From Owenweeksia sp965229445 (GTDB lineage: Bacteria > Bacteroidota > Bacteroidia > Flavobacteriales > Schleiferiaceae), in assembly GCA_965229445.1 (NCBI GenBank), contig OZ245876.1, positions 1,798,001 through 1,862,000 of the forward strand: a DNA stretch of 64,000 nt, in the 5' to 3' direction. The translations under genes were made by a program, and so were the position numbers. Shown here piece after piece: positions 16,989-25,756 of this stretch (positions within the stretch are counted from its first letter, which is position 1; each line of letters starts with the position of its first letter). A model generated the notes under the pieces. It had not been told where the DNA came from. It made no database searches and saw nothing but the letters and a program-made list of their open reading frames with translations.

Positions 16989-17212
16989 TGAACGTAAAGA
17001 AACAAATGGAAGCTACTTTAGAATCAACAATCACCTGCCCAAACTGCGGACACCAAAAGGAAGAAGAAATGCCAACTGATGCCTGTCAGTTCTTCTATGA
17101 GTGCGAAAGCTGTAAAACCTTGCTGAAACCCCAAAAAGGAGATTGCTGTGTGTTTTGTAGCTATGGCTCAGAAAAATGTCCGCCCATTCAGCAAGGTCAG
17201 AGTTGTTGCTGA
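16988..17212 (+). CDS. GDCCVxC-domain cysteine-rich small protein
   Basis: The 74-residue protein contains 11 cysteines: a zinc-ribbon-like CPNC and CESC pair, the signature GDCCVFCSYGS, then KCPP and a terminal CC. This is the GDCCVxC family, some members of which are selenoproteins with Sec in the motif; here the codon is ordinary Cys. It is regularly found beside mercury-resistance genes. Its ATG shares one base with the stop of the reductase gene, so expression is coupled. Role unproven; I infer binding of soft metal in the cytosol, perhaps delivery to the reductase. Confidence 0.85.
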   Translation: MNVKKQMEATLESTITCPNCGHQKEEEMPTDACQFFYECESCKTLLKPQKGDCCVFCSYGSEKCPPIQQGQSCC

Positions 17213-17290
17213 GGCAAGTTGAAAAGATCATCCCTTCATTTTAAATAGGGAAGGCTAAATGAGTTTGATAATCTAACGTCATCAATTTTC

Positions 17291-17298
17291 TATATTTG
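17291..17298 (+). promoter_or_regulatory. Candidate -7 element before the DUF6660 gene
   Basis: TATATTTG matches the -7 consensus and sits 7 bases before the TTG start at 17306. The nearest TTG upstream (17265) is 23 bases away rather than 19. It could be a second promoter for the efflux half of the island. Confidence 0.5.
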
Positions 17299-17305
17299 CC
17301 CCGTT

Positions 17306-17626
17306 TTGCGAATCCTTTCCGCCATACTATCAATTTATTTCCTGGCACTTTCCGTAGTGCCTTGTTCGGATTATGCCGATACCGAAAGTCAGGCTTTCCA
17401 TCAGGAACTCATATCTGACCATGACCATTCCGGACACGACCATCCAGCGGGCGAGGATCTTTGTACGCCATTTTGTGTGTGCCAATGTTGTCATACTTCG
17501 GTGGTTCATATGGCTCAACCTAAAATCACAGGTATTGCCATTCCTGAAATCTCTGCTACACAAAATTACACTGGCCAGCTCTTGGATGCCTGCCCCTCTC
17601 AGCTATTGCAGCCTCCCCAAGTTTAA
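17306..17626 (+). CDS. DUF6660-family Cys/His-rich exported small protein
   Basis: The 106-residue product has an N-terminal hydrophobic signal (RILSAILSIYFLALSVVPC), a His/Asp-rich segment (DHDHSGHDHPAGED) and a compact Cys motif, CTPFCVCQCC. This matches the small DUF6660 proteins encoded directly before CusA/CzcA-type pumps in Bacteroidota. A periplasmic metal-binding or metallochaperone role is inferred from the His and Cys clusters and the location. The start is a TTG, the only candidate in front of the signal, placed just after a -7-like box. It is 69 bases upstream of the RND gene. Confidence 0.75.
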   Translation: MRILSAILSIYFLALSVVPCSDYADTESQAFHQELISDHDHSGHDHPAGEDLCTPFCVCQCCHTSVVHMAQPKITGIAIPEISATQNYTGQLLDACPSQLLQPPQV

Positions 17627-17695
17627 TTCAACTTTTCGTTAGGACAAGTTTGCCTTGTCCATCCCTTTCTTTTTAGTTGAATTAAATATTTTCCA

Positions 17696-20600
17696 ATGAT
17701 TGATAACATCATTGCCTATTCCATCAGGAATAAGCTCATTATAGGTTTGCTCACCCTTGCCCTCATTGGCGTGGGGATTTGGAGCATCACCAAAGTACCC
17801 ATTGATGCGGTGCCTGACATTACCAACAACCAGGTACAGGTTATCACACAAGCTCCTAACCTTGGCACTGAGGACATCGAACAGTTTGTGACCTACCCCG
17901 TGGAAGTGGCTATGGCCAACCTGCCGGGCGTTGTGGAAATCCGCTCTGTATCACGCTTTGGCCTGTCGGTGGTCACCATTGTTTTTGAAGACGATATGGG
18001 CACCTATCTGCCCCGCCAGTTGGTCAATGAAAAGCTGGCTATGGTAAAAGAAGAAATCCCAAAAGGATTTGGAGAATCTTTTATGGGGCCCATCTCCACA
18101 GGACTTGGCGAAATTTACCAGTACACCCTTACGGTAGATGAAACCCATCGTAACGAATATTCCGCAATGGACTTGCGTACCATGCAGGACTGGATAGTGC
18201 GCAGGCAGATGGCGATGGTCCCAGGCGTAGTAGAAGTAAATGCCTTTGGCGGAAAGCTAAAGCAGTATGAAGTGGCCGTAAACCCCGATGAACTCAAGGC
18301 CATCGACCTCACCATTACCGATGTGTTTGAAGCCCTGGAGATGAACAATCAAAACACAGGCGGGGCTTACATCGAAAGAGACCATCAGGCCAATTTCATC
18401 AGGGGCGAAGGACTGGCGCGAAGCGAGGAAGACATAGAAAACATCGTGGTGAAAACCATGGATGGAATCCCTATCAGGATAAAAGATGTGGCTACCGTGC
18501 AGTTCGGCAATGCCGTGCGCTACGGAGCTTTTACCAAAGATGGCCAGGGCGAAGCCGTGGGCGGAATGATACTGATGTTAAAGGGAGCGAACTCCAACGA
18601 GGTGATTGAAGCCGTGCGTGAGCGGATGGCTCAAATCCAGGAATCCTTGCCCGAAGGCGTTTCCATTGAGCCATTTCTGGACAGGAGCGACTTGATTTCC
18701 CAAACCACCGGCACCGTTACTACCAACCTTGTGGAGGGTGCGCTTATCGTAATTTTTGTATTGGTTTTTCTGTTGGGCAACTGGCGGGGCGGCCTCATCG
18801 TGGCTTCCACCATACCGCTGGCTTTACTTTTCGCTTTTATTTTAATGAACGTGTTTGACGTATGGGCCAACCTGATGAGCTTGGGTGCTATCGACTTTGG
18901 GATTATCGTGGATGGGGCGGTCATCATCGTGGAAGGAACAGTGTTCTTTCTGGTGCAACGGCTTGGCAAGGGCGAAAAAATTACCGCCCAAAAGCGGGAC
19001 AAGATTACCAAGAGTGCTTCCGGCAAAATGATGAACGCTGCCTTCTTTGGTCAGCTCATCATCCTCATCGTGTTTGTTCCCATCCTGTTTTTGGAGGGTG
19101 TGGAAGGCAAAATGTTCAAGCCGATGGCGCTCACTTTTATGTTTGCGATGCTGGGGGCAATGCTCTTGTGCCTCACTTACGTGCCCATGGTTTCCGCACT
19201 TTTCATCCGGGTTACCCCAAAAGAAAAGAAAACCTGGGGCGATCGCATCGTGATTTGGCTGGAAGATAAATACGAACGCGCACTGAACGGCACGTTGCGC
19301 AGGGCGGGGCTGGTCATTGGTTCGACTGTGGCCTTGCTGGCTTTGGCGGTTTTCACTTTCGCTAAAATGGGCGGGGAATTCATTCCGCAACTGGATGAAG
19401 GCGACATCGCATTCCACGCCATTTTAAAGCCTGGCAGTTCCCTGTCTGAAACCATTGAAACCACTACAAAAGTGGAAAAACTGGTAAAGGAAAACTTTCC
19501 CGAAGTGAAGCATATCCTAAGCCGCATAGGCGTAGCCGATGTACCCACCGACCCTATGCCGATGGACATAGCCGACATTTTCGTAATCCTGAAACCTCAG
19601 GACGAGTGGACATCTGCTGAAAGTAAAGAGGAGCTAATTGCCAAAATGAAAGAAACCGTAGAGCTTATTCCCGGGGTCAATTACGAATTTACCCAGCCTA
19701 TTGAAATGCGTTTCAATGAATTGCTGACCGGGGTGAGAGAAGACATTGCTGTAAAGCTGTATGGCGAAGATTTGGACATTTTGGCGGCAAAGGCCGAAGA
19801 AATGGGAAAAATAATAGCCACCGTGGAAGGCGTGGGCGATATGAAGGTGGAGGCCACCACCGGATTGCCGCAAATGACGGTGAATTATCAGCGCGGTAAA
19901 CTGGCGCAGTACGGGCTTAACGTCAACGACATCAACCGGGTAATAGAAACCGCCTTTGCGGGTGGAAAGGCCGGGGTGATATTTGAAGGTGAAAAGCGCT
20001 TTGACCTGGTGGTACGGTTGGATTCTGCCCACCGTACCAATATTGGTGATTTAAAGAACATCTACATCAATACGCCTGAAGGTGCTCAAATACCGCTGCG
20101 GGAAGTGGCCAACATCAGCTACCAGCCAGGCCCCATGCAGATAAGCCGCGATAATACCAACCGCAGGACTTATGTGGGCGTAAACGTGCGTGGCCGCGAT
20201 GTGAAAACCCTGGTGGAAGAAATCCAGCAGAAGCTAAACGACCAACTGGAACTGCCTGCTGGCTACTACATCCGCTACGGGGGGGCGTTTGAAAACCTGG
20301 AAAGGGCCACCGGCCGTTTGCAGGTGGTGGTGCCAATTGCCCTGGCCTTGATTTTCATCCTCATATTTTTTGCACTCCGCTCCTTTAAGCAAAGCCTTAT
20401 GATTTATATGGCTATTCCCTTGGCAGCCATTGGCGGGGTGTTTTCGTTGTGGTTGCGCGATATGCCGTTTAGCATTTCGGCAGGGGTAGGTTTTATCGTG
20501 CTGTTTGGTGTGGCCGTGCTCAACGGGCTGGTGCTCATTAGCGGCTGGAATGAGTTGAAAGAGGAAGGCGTTTTGGATTTAGGCGAGCGCATCCGGCTGG

Positions 20601-22042
20601 GCGCCAAGAGAAGGATCAGGCCGGTTATGCTTACCGCGCTTACCGACATCCTTGGCTTTTTACCGATGGCTATTTCAACTTCTGCTGGAGCAGAGGTGCA
20701 GCAGCCATTGGCCACGGTAGTAATTGGGGGAATGATAAGTGCCACTTTTCTGACCCTTTTTGTATTGCCGATTTTGTACCGATGGACAGAAAACCAATCT
20801 TTTAAAACCACAAAAATGAAAAATGCGGTTGCCGTGCTATTACCTTTCCTTTTATTCCTGGCGGGAAGCAGTTCGGCTAAAGGGCAACAAGTCGATAGTC
20901 TGCCAGCCATTGGTTTGGAAAATGCCATTTCCCGCGCCATTGAAAATTATCCGAAGCTAAAGGCGGCCCAGTTAAAAATCGAACAACAGCAATCTTTAAA
21001 GAAAACCGCCTGGAACCTGGGCAACACGCAGGTTTTTACGGGTGGTGAAGAGATAGGTGGGAGCGGAAATGGTGTGTACACCACAGTCGGTATTCAGCAG
21101 CAGCAAATAGAGGTATTTGGGATTGCGCCCAAGCTGAAGGCACAAAAGCAGCGGGTGGCTTTGGCGGAAGCGGCTTTGAAACTGAGCGAACTGGAACTAC
21201 GGCAGCAGGTGAAACAGGCTTATGCCAATGCCCTCGTAGCACGGCAACGTCTGGAATTGTACCAAAAGCTTGATTCGGTTTACCAAGAATTTGAAAAAGG
21301 GGCAAAGCTGCGCTACGAAGTGGAAGAAACCAGCAAGCTGGCGTACCTGGCCGCAGCCAATCAGGTAAAGCAAATTTCATTGCAAAAATCGCAAGCGGGA
21401 TTTGACTACCAAGCTGCCCTTTATCGGATGAACCTTTGGCTGGTGAGTGATACATTTTTTGCCCCGCAGCCTGAGATGCCCGCTACCTTTAGCGGGGAAC
21501 TGCCCACGCCTGATTCGCTAAGTAAACACCCCATGCTTCAACTGGCCCGGCAAAAAGTGGAGGTAGCCAATGCAGAACGCAAAGCTGCAAATGCTGGATT
21601 TTTGCCCAAGTTGAATGCCCAGTACGGCATACAGGAAGTTGGGGGACAGGATGGTTTTTACCAATATCAACTTGGGCTTACCATTCCCTTGTTTTTTATG
21701 GAAGAACAGGGCAGGGCTCAGGCCGCAAAGGTGCAAAGGGAGATTGCCCGGCAGGAATTGAGGCAAGCGCAATTTGAAATTCAGACAGAGTACAGCGCGC
21801 TTTTACAGCAATTTAGGAAGTGGCAAGCCTCTTGGGAATTTTATAAAAATGAAGCCCTGCCATTGGCTCAAGAGCAGCGCGAAGGCTCATTGCTGGCCTA
21901 CAAAGAAGGTGCAATTGATTATGTGAGCTTTATCCAAAACCTTAAAGAAGCGGTGCAAGTGGATGTGAGCGCAATGGATGCCTTGCAGCAATACCTCGAT
22001 TCAAAATTTCAACTGGAGTATTATCTGAACTCCAAAAATTAA
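17696..22042 (+). CDS. CusA/CzcA heavy-metal RND pump fused to a TolC-like domain
   Basis: This 1448-residue protein has two parts. Residues 1 to about 1035 are a complete heavy-metal RND pump: N-terminal RNKLIIGLLTLALIGVG, two large periplasmic loops, and the metal-RND signature DFGIIVDGAVIIVEG at about residue 400. Residue 1041 begins a new signal-like segment (MKNAVAVLLPFLLFLAGSSS, then AKGQQ). Residues 1060-1448 form an outer-membrane-efflux (TolC/CusC) domain with the usual long coiled helices. RND, adaptor and outer-membrane channel usually come as three genes; here the first and third are joined, an arrangement seen in other Bacteroidota. It probably exports Cu, Ag, Zn, Cd or Co; the metal is not readable. 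Base composition is clearly more GC-rich than the neighbourhood. Confidence 0.92.
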   Translation: MIDNIIAYSIRNKLIIGLLTLALIGVGIWSITKVPIDAVPDITNNQVQVITQAPNLGTEDIEQFVTYPVEVAMANLPGVVEIRSVSRFGLSVVTIVFEDDMGTYLPRQLVNEKLAMVKEEIPKGFGESFMGPISTGLGEIYQYTLTVDETHRNEYSAMDLRTMQDWIVRRQMAMVPGVVEVNAFGGKLKQYEVAVNPDELKAIDLTITDVFEALEMNNQNTGGAYIERDHQANFIRGEGLARSEEDIENIVVKTMDGIPIRIKDVATVQFGNAVRYGAFTKDGQGEAVGGMILMLKGANSNEVIEAVRERMAQIQESLPEGVSIEPFLDRSDLISQTTGTVTTNLVEGALIVIFVLVFLLGNWRGGLIVASTIPLALLFAFILMNVFDVWANLMSLGAIDFGIIVDGAVIIVEGTVFFLVQRLGKGEKITAQKRDKITKSASGKMMNAAFFGQLIILIVFVPILFLEGVEGKMFKPMALTFMFAMLGAMLLCLTYVPMVSALFIRVTPKEKKTWGDRIVIWLEDKYERALNGTLRRAGLVIGSTVALLALAVFTFAKMGGEFIPQLDEGDIAFHAILKPGSSLSETIETTTKVEKLVKENFPEVKHILSRIGVADVPTDPMPMDIADIFVILKPQDEWTSAESKEELIAKMKETVELIPGVNYEFTQPIEMRFNELLTGVREDIAVKLYGEDLDILAAKAEEMGKIIATVEGVGDMKVEATTGLPQMTVNYQRGKLAQYGLNVNDINRVIETAFAGGKAGVIFEGEKRFDLVVRLDSAHRTNIGDLKNIYINTPEGAQIPLREVANISYQPGPMQISRDNTNRRTYVGVNVRGRDVKTLVEEIQQKLNDQLELPAGYYIRYGGAFENLERATGRLQVVVPIALALIFILIFFALRSFKQSLMIYMAIPLAAIGGVFSLWLRDMPFSISAGVGFIVLFGVAVLNGLVLISGWNELKEEGVLDLGERIRLGAKRRIRPVMLTALTDILGFLPMAISTSAGAEVQQPLATVVIGGMISATFLTLFVLPILYRWTENQSFKTTKMKNAVAVLLPFLLFLAGSSSAKGQQVDSLPAIGLENAISRAIENYPKLKAAQLKIEQQQSLKKTAWNLGNTQVFTGGEEIGGSGNGVYTTVGIQQQQIEVFGIAPKLKAQKQRVALAEAALKLSELELRQQVKQAYANALVARQRLELYQKLDSVYQEFEKGAKLRYEVEETSKLAYLAAANQVKQISLQKSQAGFDYQAALYRMNLWLVSDTFFAPQPEMPATFSGELPTPDSLSKHPMLQLARQKVEVANAERKAANAGFLPKLNAQYGIQEVGGQDGFYQYQLGLTIPLFFMEEQGRAQAAKVQREIARQELRQAQFEIQTEYSALLQQFRKWQASWEFYKNEALPLAQEQREGSLLAYKEGAIDYVSFIQNLKEAVQVDVSAMDALQQYLDSKFQLEYYLNSKN

Positions 22043-22055
22043 AAGACAAAAAACA

Positions 22056-23261
22056 ATGAAATCAATATTAATTTCAGTGGCAAAGATGGCAGTGGCTATA
22101 GTTCTATTAAGTGCCTGCGGACAAGACGCCCACAATCACGAAGAAGAAGGCCATCAGCATGGAGAAGAAAACCACGAAGACCACGCTGCCCACGGAGAAG
22201 AGGGTGAAAGTGTTCACCTTACTGCTGCTCAATTTGCAGCCTTGGAAATGGAAGTAGGTACGCCAGAACGTAAAAACCTGTCAGCAGTAGTAGAGGCCAA
22301 CGGACAACTGGAAGTGCCGCCTCAAAATGAAGCCACGGTAACCGCCATTGTTGGGGCAAATGTGAGTAGCATAAAAGTGATAGAGGGCGATGACGTAAAA
22401 AAAGGCCAGGTGCTGGCTTATCTCTCGCATCCTAATCTCACCAAAATACAGAGCGATTACCTGGAAGCTTGGAACCGCCAGCAATTTTTGGAACAGGACT
22501 ACCAGCGCCAGAAAAAATTGTACGAAGAGAAAGTGGGATCAGGCAAGGCGTTTCAGCAAACCCAAGCTGACTACCGGGCCACCCAGGCGATGGTGAAAAG
22601 CTACGAATCGCAGTTGCGCCAGTTAGGCATTAATCCTGACCGTATTCGTGACGGCAGCTTTTACGACCAGGTGCCGCTCATAAGCCCCATCAGCGGAACG
22701 ATTACGCAGGTGGAGGTGAAAACTGGCCAGTATGTGCAGCCCGAAACCGATCTTTTTGAAATCGTAAACATTGACCACATCCATGCGGATTTGATGGTTT
22801 TTGAAAAAGATGTACACAAGGTGGAAGAGGGACAGCGCATCCGCTTTTCGGTGCAAACGATGGAAGGACAGGATTTGTACGCCAAAATTTACTCTGTGGG
22901 TAAAAAGTTTGAACAAAACCCAAAGGCCGTACACGTACATGCGGAAATAGAAAACAAGAGCGAAAAGCTCATCCCGGGGATGTACATCCGGGGGCAGATT
23001 TTATTGGACAGCACCCAAAGCTTGGCCTTGCCCGAAGCGGCCATTACCCGCGAAGGGAATGAATATCTGGCCTTTGTGGCCCAAAAAGAAAATGATGAAT
23101 GGATGTTTACCCCCGTACGTGTCGTGCCCGGCACTTCCAATGATGGTTGGGTGGGTGTACAATTTTTGGATGATGTGGAAAGTGGGGCGCAGTTCGCCCT
23201 GAACAATGCCTATTATTTGATTGCCGAAATGAAAAAGGGGGAAGCAGAACATTCGCATTAA
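22056..23261 (+). CDS. RND efflux periplasmic adaptor (CusB/CzcB type), lipoprotein
   Basis: The 401-residue membrane-fusion protein begins with a lipoprotein signal (LLSACGQ, Cys21). A His/Glu-rich metal-binding stretch follows (about residues 24-52, repeated HEEEGHQH-like units). Then come the barrel-sandwich half-motif with GANVSSIKVIEGDDVKKGQ, a coiled-coil hairpin (about 125-190), the second half-motif (SPISGTITQVEVKTGQYV) and the beta-barrel. It links the pump to the outer-membrane part in the tripartite complex. It starts 13 bases after the pump gene. Its own N-terminal His cluster suggests periplasmic capture of Cu, Zn or similar ions. Confidence 0.92.
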   Translation: MKSILISVAKMAVAIVLLSACGQDAHNHEEEGHQHGEENHEDHAAHGEEGESVHLTAAQFAALEMEVGTPERKNLSAVVEANGQLEVPPQNEATVTAIVGANVSSIKVIEGDDVKKGQVLAYLSHPNLTKIQSDYLEAWNRQQFLEQDYQRQKKLYEEKVGSGKAFQQTQADYRATQAMVKSYESQLRQLGINPDRIRDGSFYDQVPLISPISGTITQVEVKTGQYVQPETDLFEIVNIDHIHADLMVFEKDVHKVEEGQRIRFSVQTMEGQDLYAKIYSVGKKFEQNPKAVHVHAEIENKSEKLIPGMYIRGQILLDSTQSLALPEAAITREGNEYLAFVAQKENDEWMFTPVRVVPGTSNDGWVGVQFLDDVESGAQFALNNAYYLIAEMKKGEAEHSH

Positions 23262-23264
23262 GAT

Positions 23265-23897
23265 ATGAAAGCAACACGGAAAAAGTATTTAAAAAAAGCA
23301 AGGAGGCTCCAAATCTGGAACGTCATTTACGATGTAATAGAAGTGATTGTTGCTCTTATTGCTGGAATTACAGCAAACAGTTCTGCTCTTATTGGCTGGG
23401 CATTGGACAGTACTATTGAGGTAATTAGCGCGGCTACCTTGGGTTGGCGATTGCACGGAGAGCTTGAGGGGATAGACGAAGAACGGATAAAGCGAAGAAA
23501 AAAGATAACGCTGTATGTGATAGCCGCTTCCTTTACGCTGGTTTGCATTTTCATTACCTATGAATCTACAGCCAAGCTCATCAGCCAAGAAACTGCATCG
23601 TGGAGCACTTTGGGCTTGATTATACTATTGGTTTCTTTGGTAGTAAACCCGATTCTTATTTACTTCAAAAGGGACTACGGCCATAAACTGGATAGTCCCG
23701 AACTGTTGGCCGATGCAAAGGATACTTTCATTTGTCTTTACCAAACGGTGGTTGTACTTATAGGCTTGATGCTCTTAAACTGGCTGGGTTGGTGGTGGGC
23801 CGACCCCGTTGCTGCACTTTTGATTGTACCCTATGCAGCCAAGGAAGGTTGGGAAGCTTTTAACAAGGCACGTGAGATTGATTATGACATTGGCTGA
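23265..23897 (+). CDS. CDF-like cation transporter without cytosolic domain
   Basis: The 210-residue integral membrane protein has about five or six helices and matches the transmembrane half of cation diffusion facilitators. The TM2 site reads WALDSTIEV, with Asp and a downstream Glu in place of the usual Asp-x3-Asp. The TM5 site reads ELLADAKDTFIC, where the typical His is absent. It lacks the C-terminal dimerisation domain of YiiP/ZitB and resembles short TMEM163-like cation transporters. It follows the adaptor gene by 3 bases. Metal export, probably Zn, Cd or Co, is inferred from family and context. Confidence 0.78.
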   Translation: MKATRKKYLKKARRLQIWNVIYDVIEVIVALIAGITANSSALIGWALDSTIEVISAATLGWRLHGELEGIDEERIKRRKKITLYVIAASFTLVCIFITYESTAKLISQETASWSTLGLIILLVSLVVNPILIYFKRDYGHKLDSPELLADAKDTFICLYQTVVVLIGLMLLNWLGWWWADPVAALLIVPYAAKEGWEAFNKAREIDYDIG

Positions 23898-23923
23898 AGT
23901 TCAATAACTTAAAGTATAGATAA

Positions 23924-24583
23924 ATGAATGGGACTGAAGAAGAGCAAGAGAAAGCAATACGGTACTACGATAAGATTTCTGGTATCTATGATTTCATTTC
24001 TAACTGGTATTATAAAAAGTCCAGAAAGTACGCTATTCAAAAGCTGAAATTAGAGGACGGTCAAACAGTTTTGAATTTACCTTGTGGAACAGGGGTCAAT
24101 TTTAAATATTTTCAATCCCAACTGAAAAATTCGGGGTTGATTATTGGAATTGATTTGTCGAAAGGAATGCTCGACCAGACAAGGAAGAAAGTCAGAGAAA
24201 ACAGTTGGACAAACATCGACTTGCATTTAGCAAATGCAACGAACATTGACGAAAATTGGATGCACAACCACACCAGTTCAAAAGGATTGGAGAATATTGA
24301 TTGCGTATTGTGTGACTTAGGCCTATCGGGAATTCCCGAATGGGAAAGCATAATTGACAATATGATTTCAATGTTAAAACCAGGAGGTCGAATTGTAATT
24401 TTAGATTGGTATTTGGAAAAACCTGGCTTGCTTGGAAAATTTATTAAATGGATTGGGAAAGGAGAAGTGGAAAGACCATTGTGGCAATATTTGAAAACTA
24501 AGGTTTTAAATTTTGAACTTCAGCGGTTTGGGGTTTTCAATGGTGTATTCGTAGCGTCTGGAATTAAACCTATCGACTTATGA
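23924..24583 (+). CDS. Class I SAM-dependent methyltransferase
   Basis: The 219-residue protein has a Rossmann-type methyltransferase fold of the UbiE kind. Motif I is VLNLPCGTGVNF (about residue 47), followed by GIDLSKGMLDQ, an acidic loop ANATNID and the motif MLKPGGRIVILDW. An N-terminal helical cap with IRYYDKISGIYDFISN resembles menaquinone/lipid methyltransferases. Codon use looks more AT-rich than the RND gene, so it may have joined the operon separately. It overlaps the DUF3703 gene by 4 bases. The substrate is unknown; context allows a metal, metalloid or quinone. Confidence 0.82.
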   Translation: MNGTEEEQEKAIRYYDKISGIYDFISNWYYKKSRKYAIQKLKLEDGQTVLNLPCGTGVNFKYFQSQLKNSGLIIGIDLSKGMLDQTRKKVRENSWTNIDLHLANATNIDENWMHNHTSSKGLENIDCVLCDLGLSGIPEWESIIDNMISMLKPGGRIVILDWYLEKPGLLGKFIKWIGKGEVERPLWQYLKTKVLNFELQRFGVFNGVFVASGIKPIDL

Positions 24584-24960
24584 AAACTAACATCTCAATG
24601 CCTCGAAAATTGAGGCCCTTCTTTAACCAGGGACTCGTTGAGTACAAAATACATTTTGATGCAGGCCAACTTCAAACGGCTTGGTTCCATTTGGAGAGGG
24701 CGCATATTTTAGGACAAGCCTATCCCTGCCAACATTCCTACGTTCATTGGAAAATGCTGTTGTTTGGCATCCATATTAAAAGCGCCAAAGAAATTATTGG
24801 CCAGCTACCTCGACTTTTGGTAGGAGGTGTAAAATCCTTTGTGGGTAAAATACCAGTTGGCAATACCGGAGGTTCAAACGTGCCTCCACTAAGACCAATG
24901 GAAATACCAACAGAGATTTTGGAGGTGTTTAAAAAATCAGGGGTTTCGCCAGGTGGGTAG
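24580..24960 (+). CDS. DUF3703 domain protein
   Basis: The 126-residue protein carries the DUF3703 pattern: FFNQGLVEYKIHFDAGQLQ, then AWFHLERAHILGQAYPCQHS and HWKMLLFGI, which resembles a short TPR-like helical pair. Conserved His and Cys residues (AHILGQAYPCQHSYVHWK) might bind metal. The family is found in metal-efflux operons of Bacteroidota and Proteobacteria; function is unknown. Its ATG lies in the stop of the methyltransferase gene, and an alternative ATG at 24598 gives MPRKLRPFF. The tail is Gly/Pro-rich. Confidence 0.8.
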   Translation: MKTNISMPRKLRPFFNQGLVEYKIHFDAGQLQTAWFHLERAHILGQAYPCQHSYVHWKMLLFGIHIKSAKEIIGQLPRLLVGGVKSFVGKIPVGNTGGSNVPPLRPMEIPTEILEVFKKSGVSPGG

Positions 24961-24964
24961 AGTG

Positions 24965-25756
24965 ATGAAAAGGTCAAGATTTAAAATCCCGAAAATGGAC
25001 TGCGCTGCCGAAGAACAGCTATTGTGCCTCAAACTGGAACCTCTGGCGCAGGTAAAGCGGCTGGATTTTGATTTGCAAAACCGCCAGTTGGAAGTTTACC
25101 ACGATTCGGATGCGGAAGAAATCACCTCCGCCATTTCATCATTGCAATTGGGCGGCACATTGGTAGAAACCCAAGAGGCGGAACTTCTTCAAAACGCTGA
25201 CGATTCCAAACAACGCAAAGTTCTGTGGTGGGTGCTAGGCATTAATTGCGGATTCTTTGTAATAGAAATGACTACCGGAATAATTTCCCGCTCGATGGGT
25301 TTGGTGGCCGATTCGCTGGATATGTTGGCGGATTCTATCGTTTACGGTTTAAGCCTTTTTGCCGTGGGCGCTACCATTTCCAAAAAGAAGAAGGTGGCCA
25401 AAATCAGCGGCTATTTTCAATTGGGCTTGGCACTACTGGGGTTTTCAGAAGTAGTGAGAAGGTTTTTCAGCGAAAGCGAAACACCCTTGTTTCAATGGAT
25501 GATTGTTATTTCAATACTGGCTTTAATTGGAAATCTCATTTCGCTCTTCTTGATAAATAAAGCCAAAACCAACGAAGCTCATATGCAGGCCAGCGCCATT
25601 TTTACTTCCAACGATATAATTGTTAATGGAGGTGTGATACTGGCCGGAATACTGGTGTATTTCCTGAACAGCAAGTGGCCCGATTTGGTTATAGGGGCAA
25701 TCGTATTCGCCTTTGTAATGCGCGGGGCGTTTCGGATTTTAAAACTTTCAAAATGA
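24965..25756 (+). CDS. CDF-family cation transporter with N-terminal HMA-like domain
   Basis: The 263-residue protein starts with an HMA-like domain (about residues 1-70) that carries FKIPKMDCAAEEQLL, the MDCxxEE variant of the metal loop found in some Zn/Cd transporters, instead of MxCxxC. The membrane part has the CDF TM2 motif GLVADSLDMLADS (Asp-x3-Asp-like) and a TM5 region with AHMQASAIFTSNDIIVN. It lacks a C-terminal cytosolic domain. The ATG at 24965 is used because an earlier GTG falls inside the previous gene. It is 4 bases after that gene and overlaps the next by 4 bases. It is the second CDF-like protein of the operon, likely for Zn, Cd or Co. Confidence 0.82.
   Translation: MKRSRFKIPKMDCAAEEQLLCLKLEPLAQVKRLDFDLQNRQLEVYHDSDAEEITSAISSLQLGGTLVETQEAELLQNADDSKQRKVLWWVLGINCGFFVIEMTTGIISRSMGLVADSLDMLADSIVYGLSLFAVGATISKKKKVAKISGYFQLGLALLGFSEVVRRFFSESETPLFQWMIVISILALIGNLISLFLINKAKTNEAHMQASAIFTSNDIIVNGGVILAGILVYFLNSKWPDLVIGAIVFAFVMRGAFRILKLSK

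Noticed and set aside
17951..23588. Many long open frames on the minus strand across the RND, TolC and adaptor genes
   Set aside because: They are antisense to clear, well-motifed genes in a GC-rich stretch where stop codons are rarer. None has a family signature or a ribosome site.
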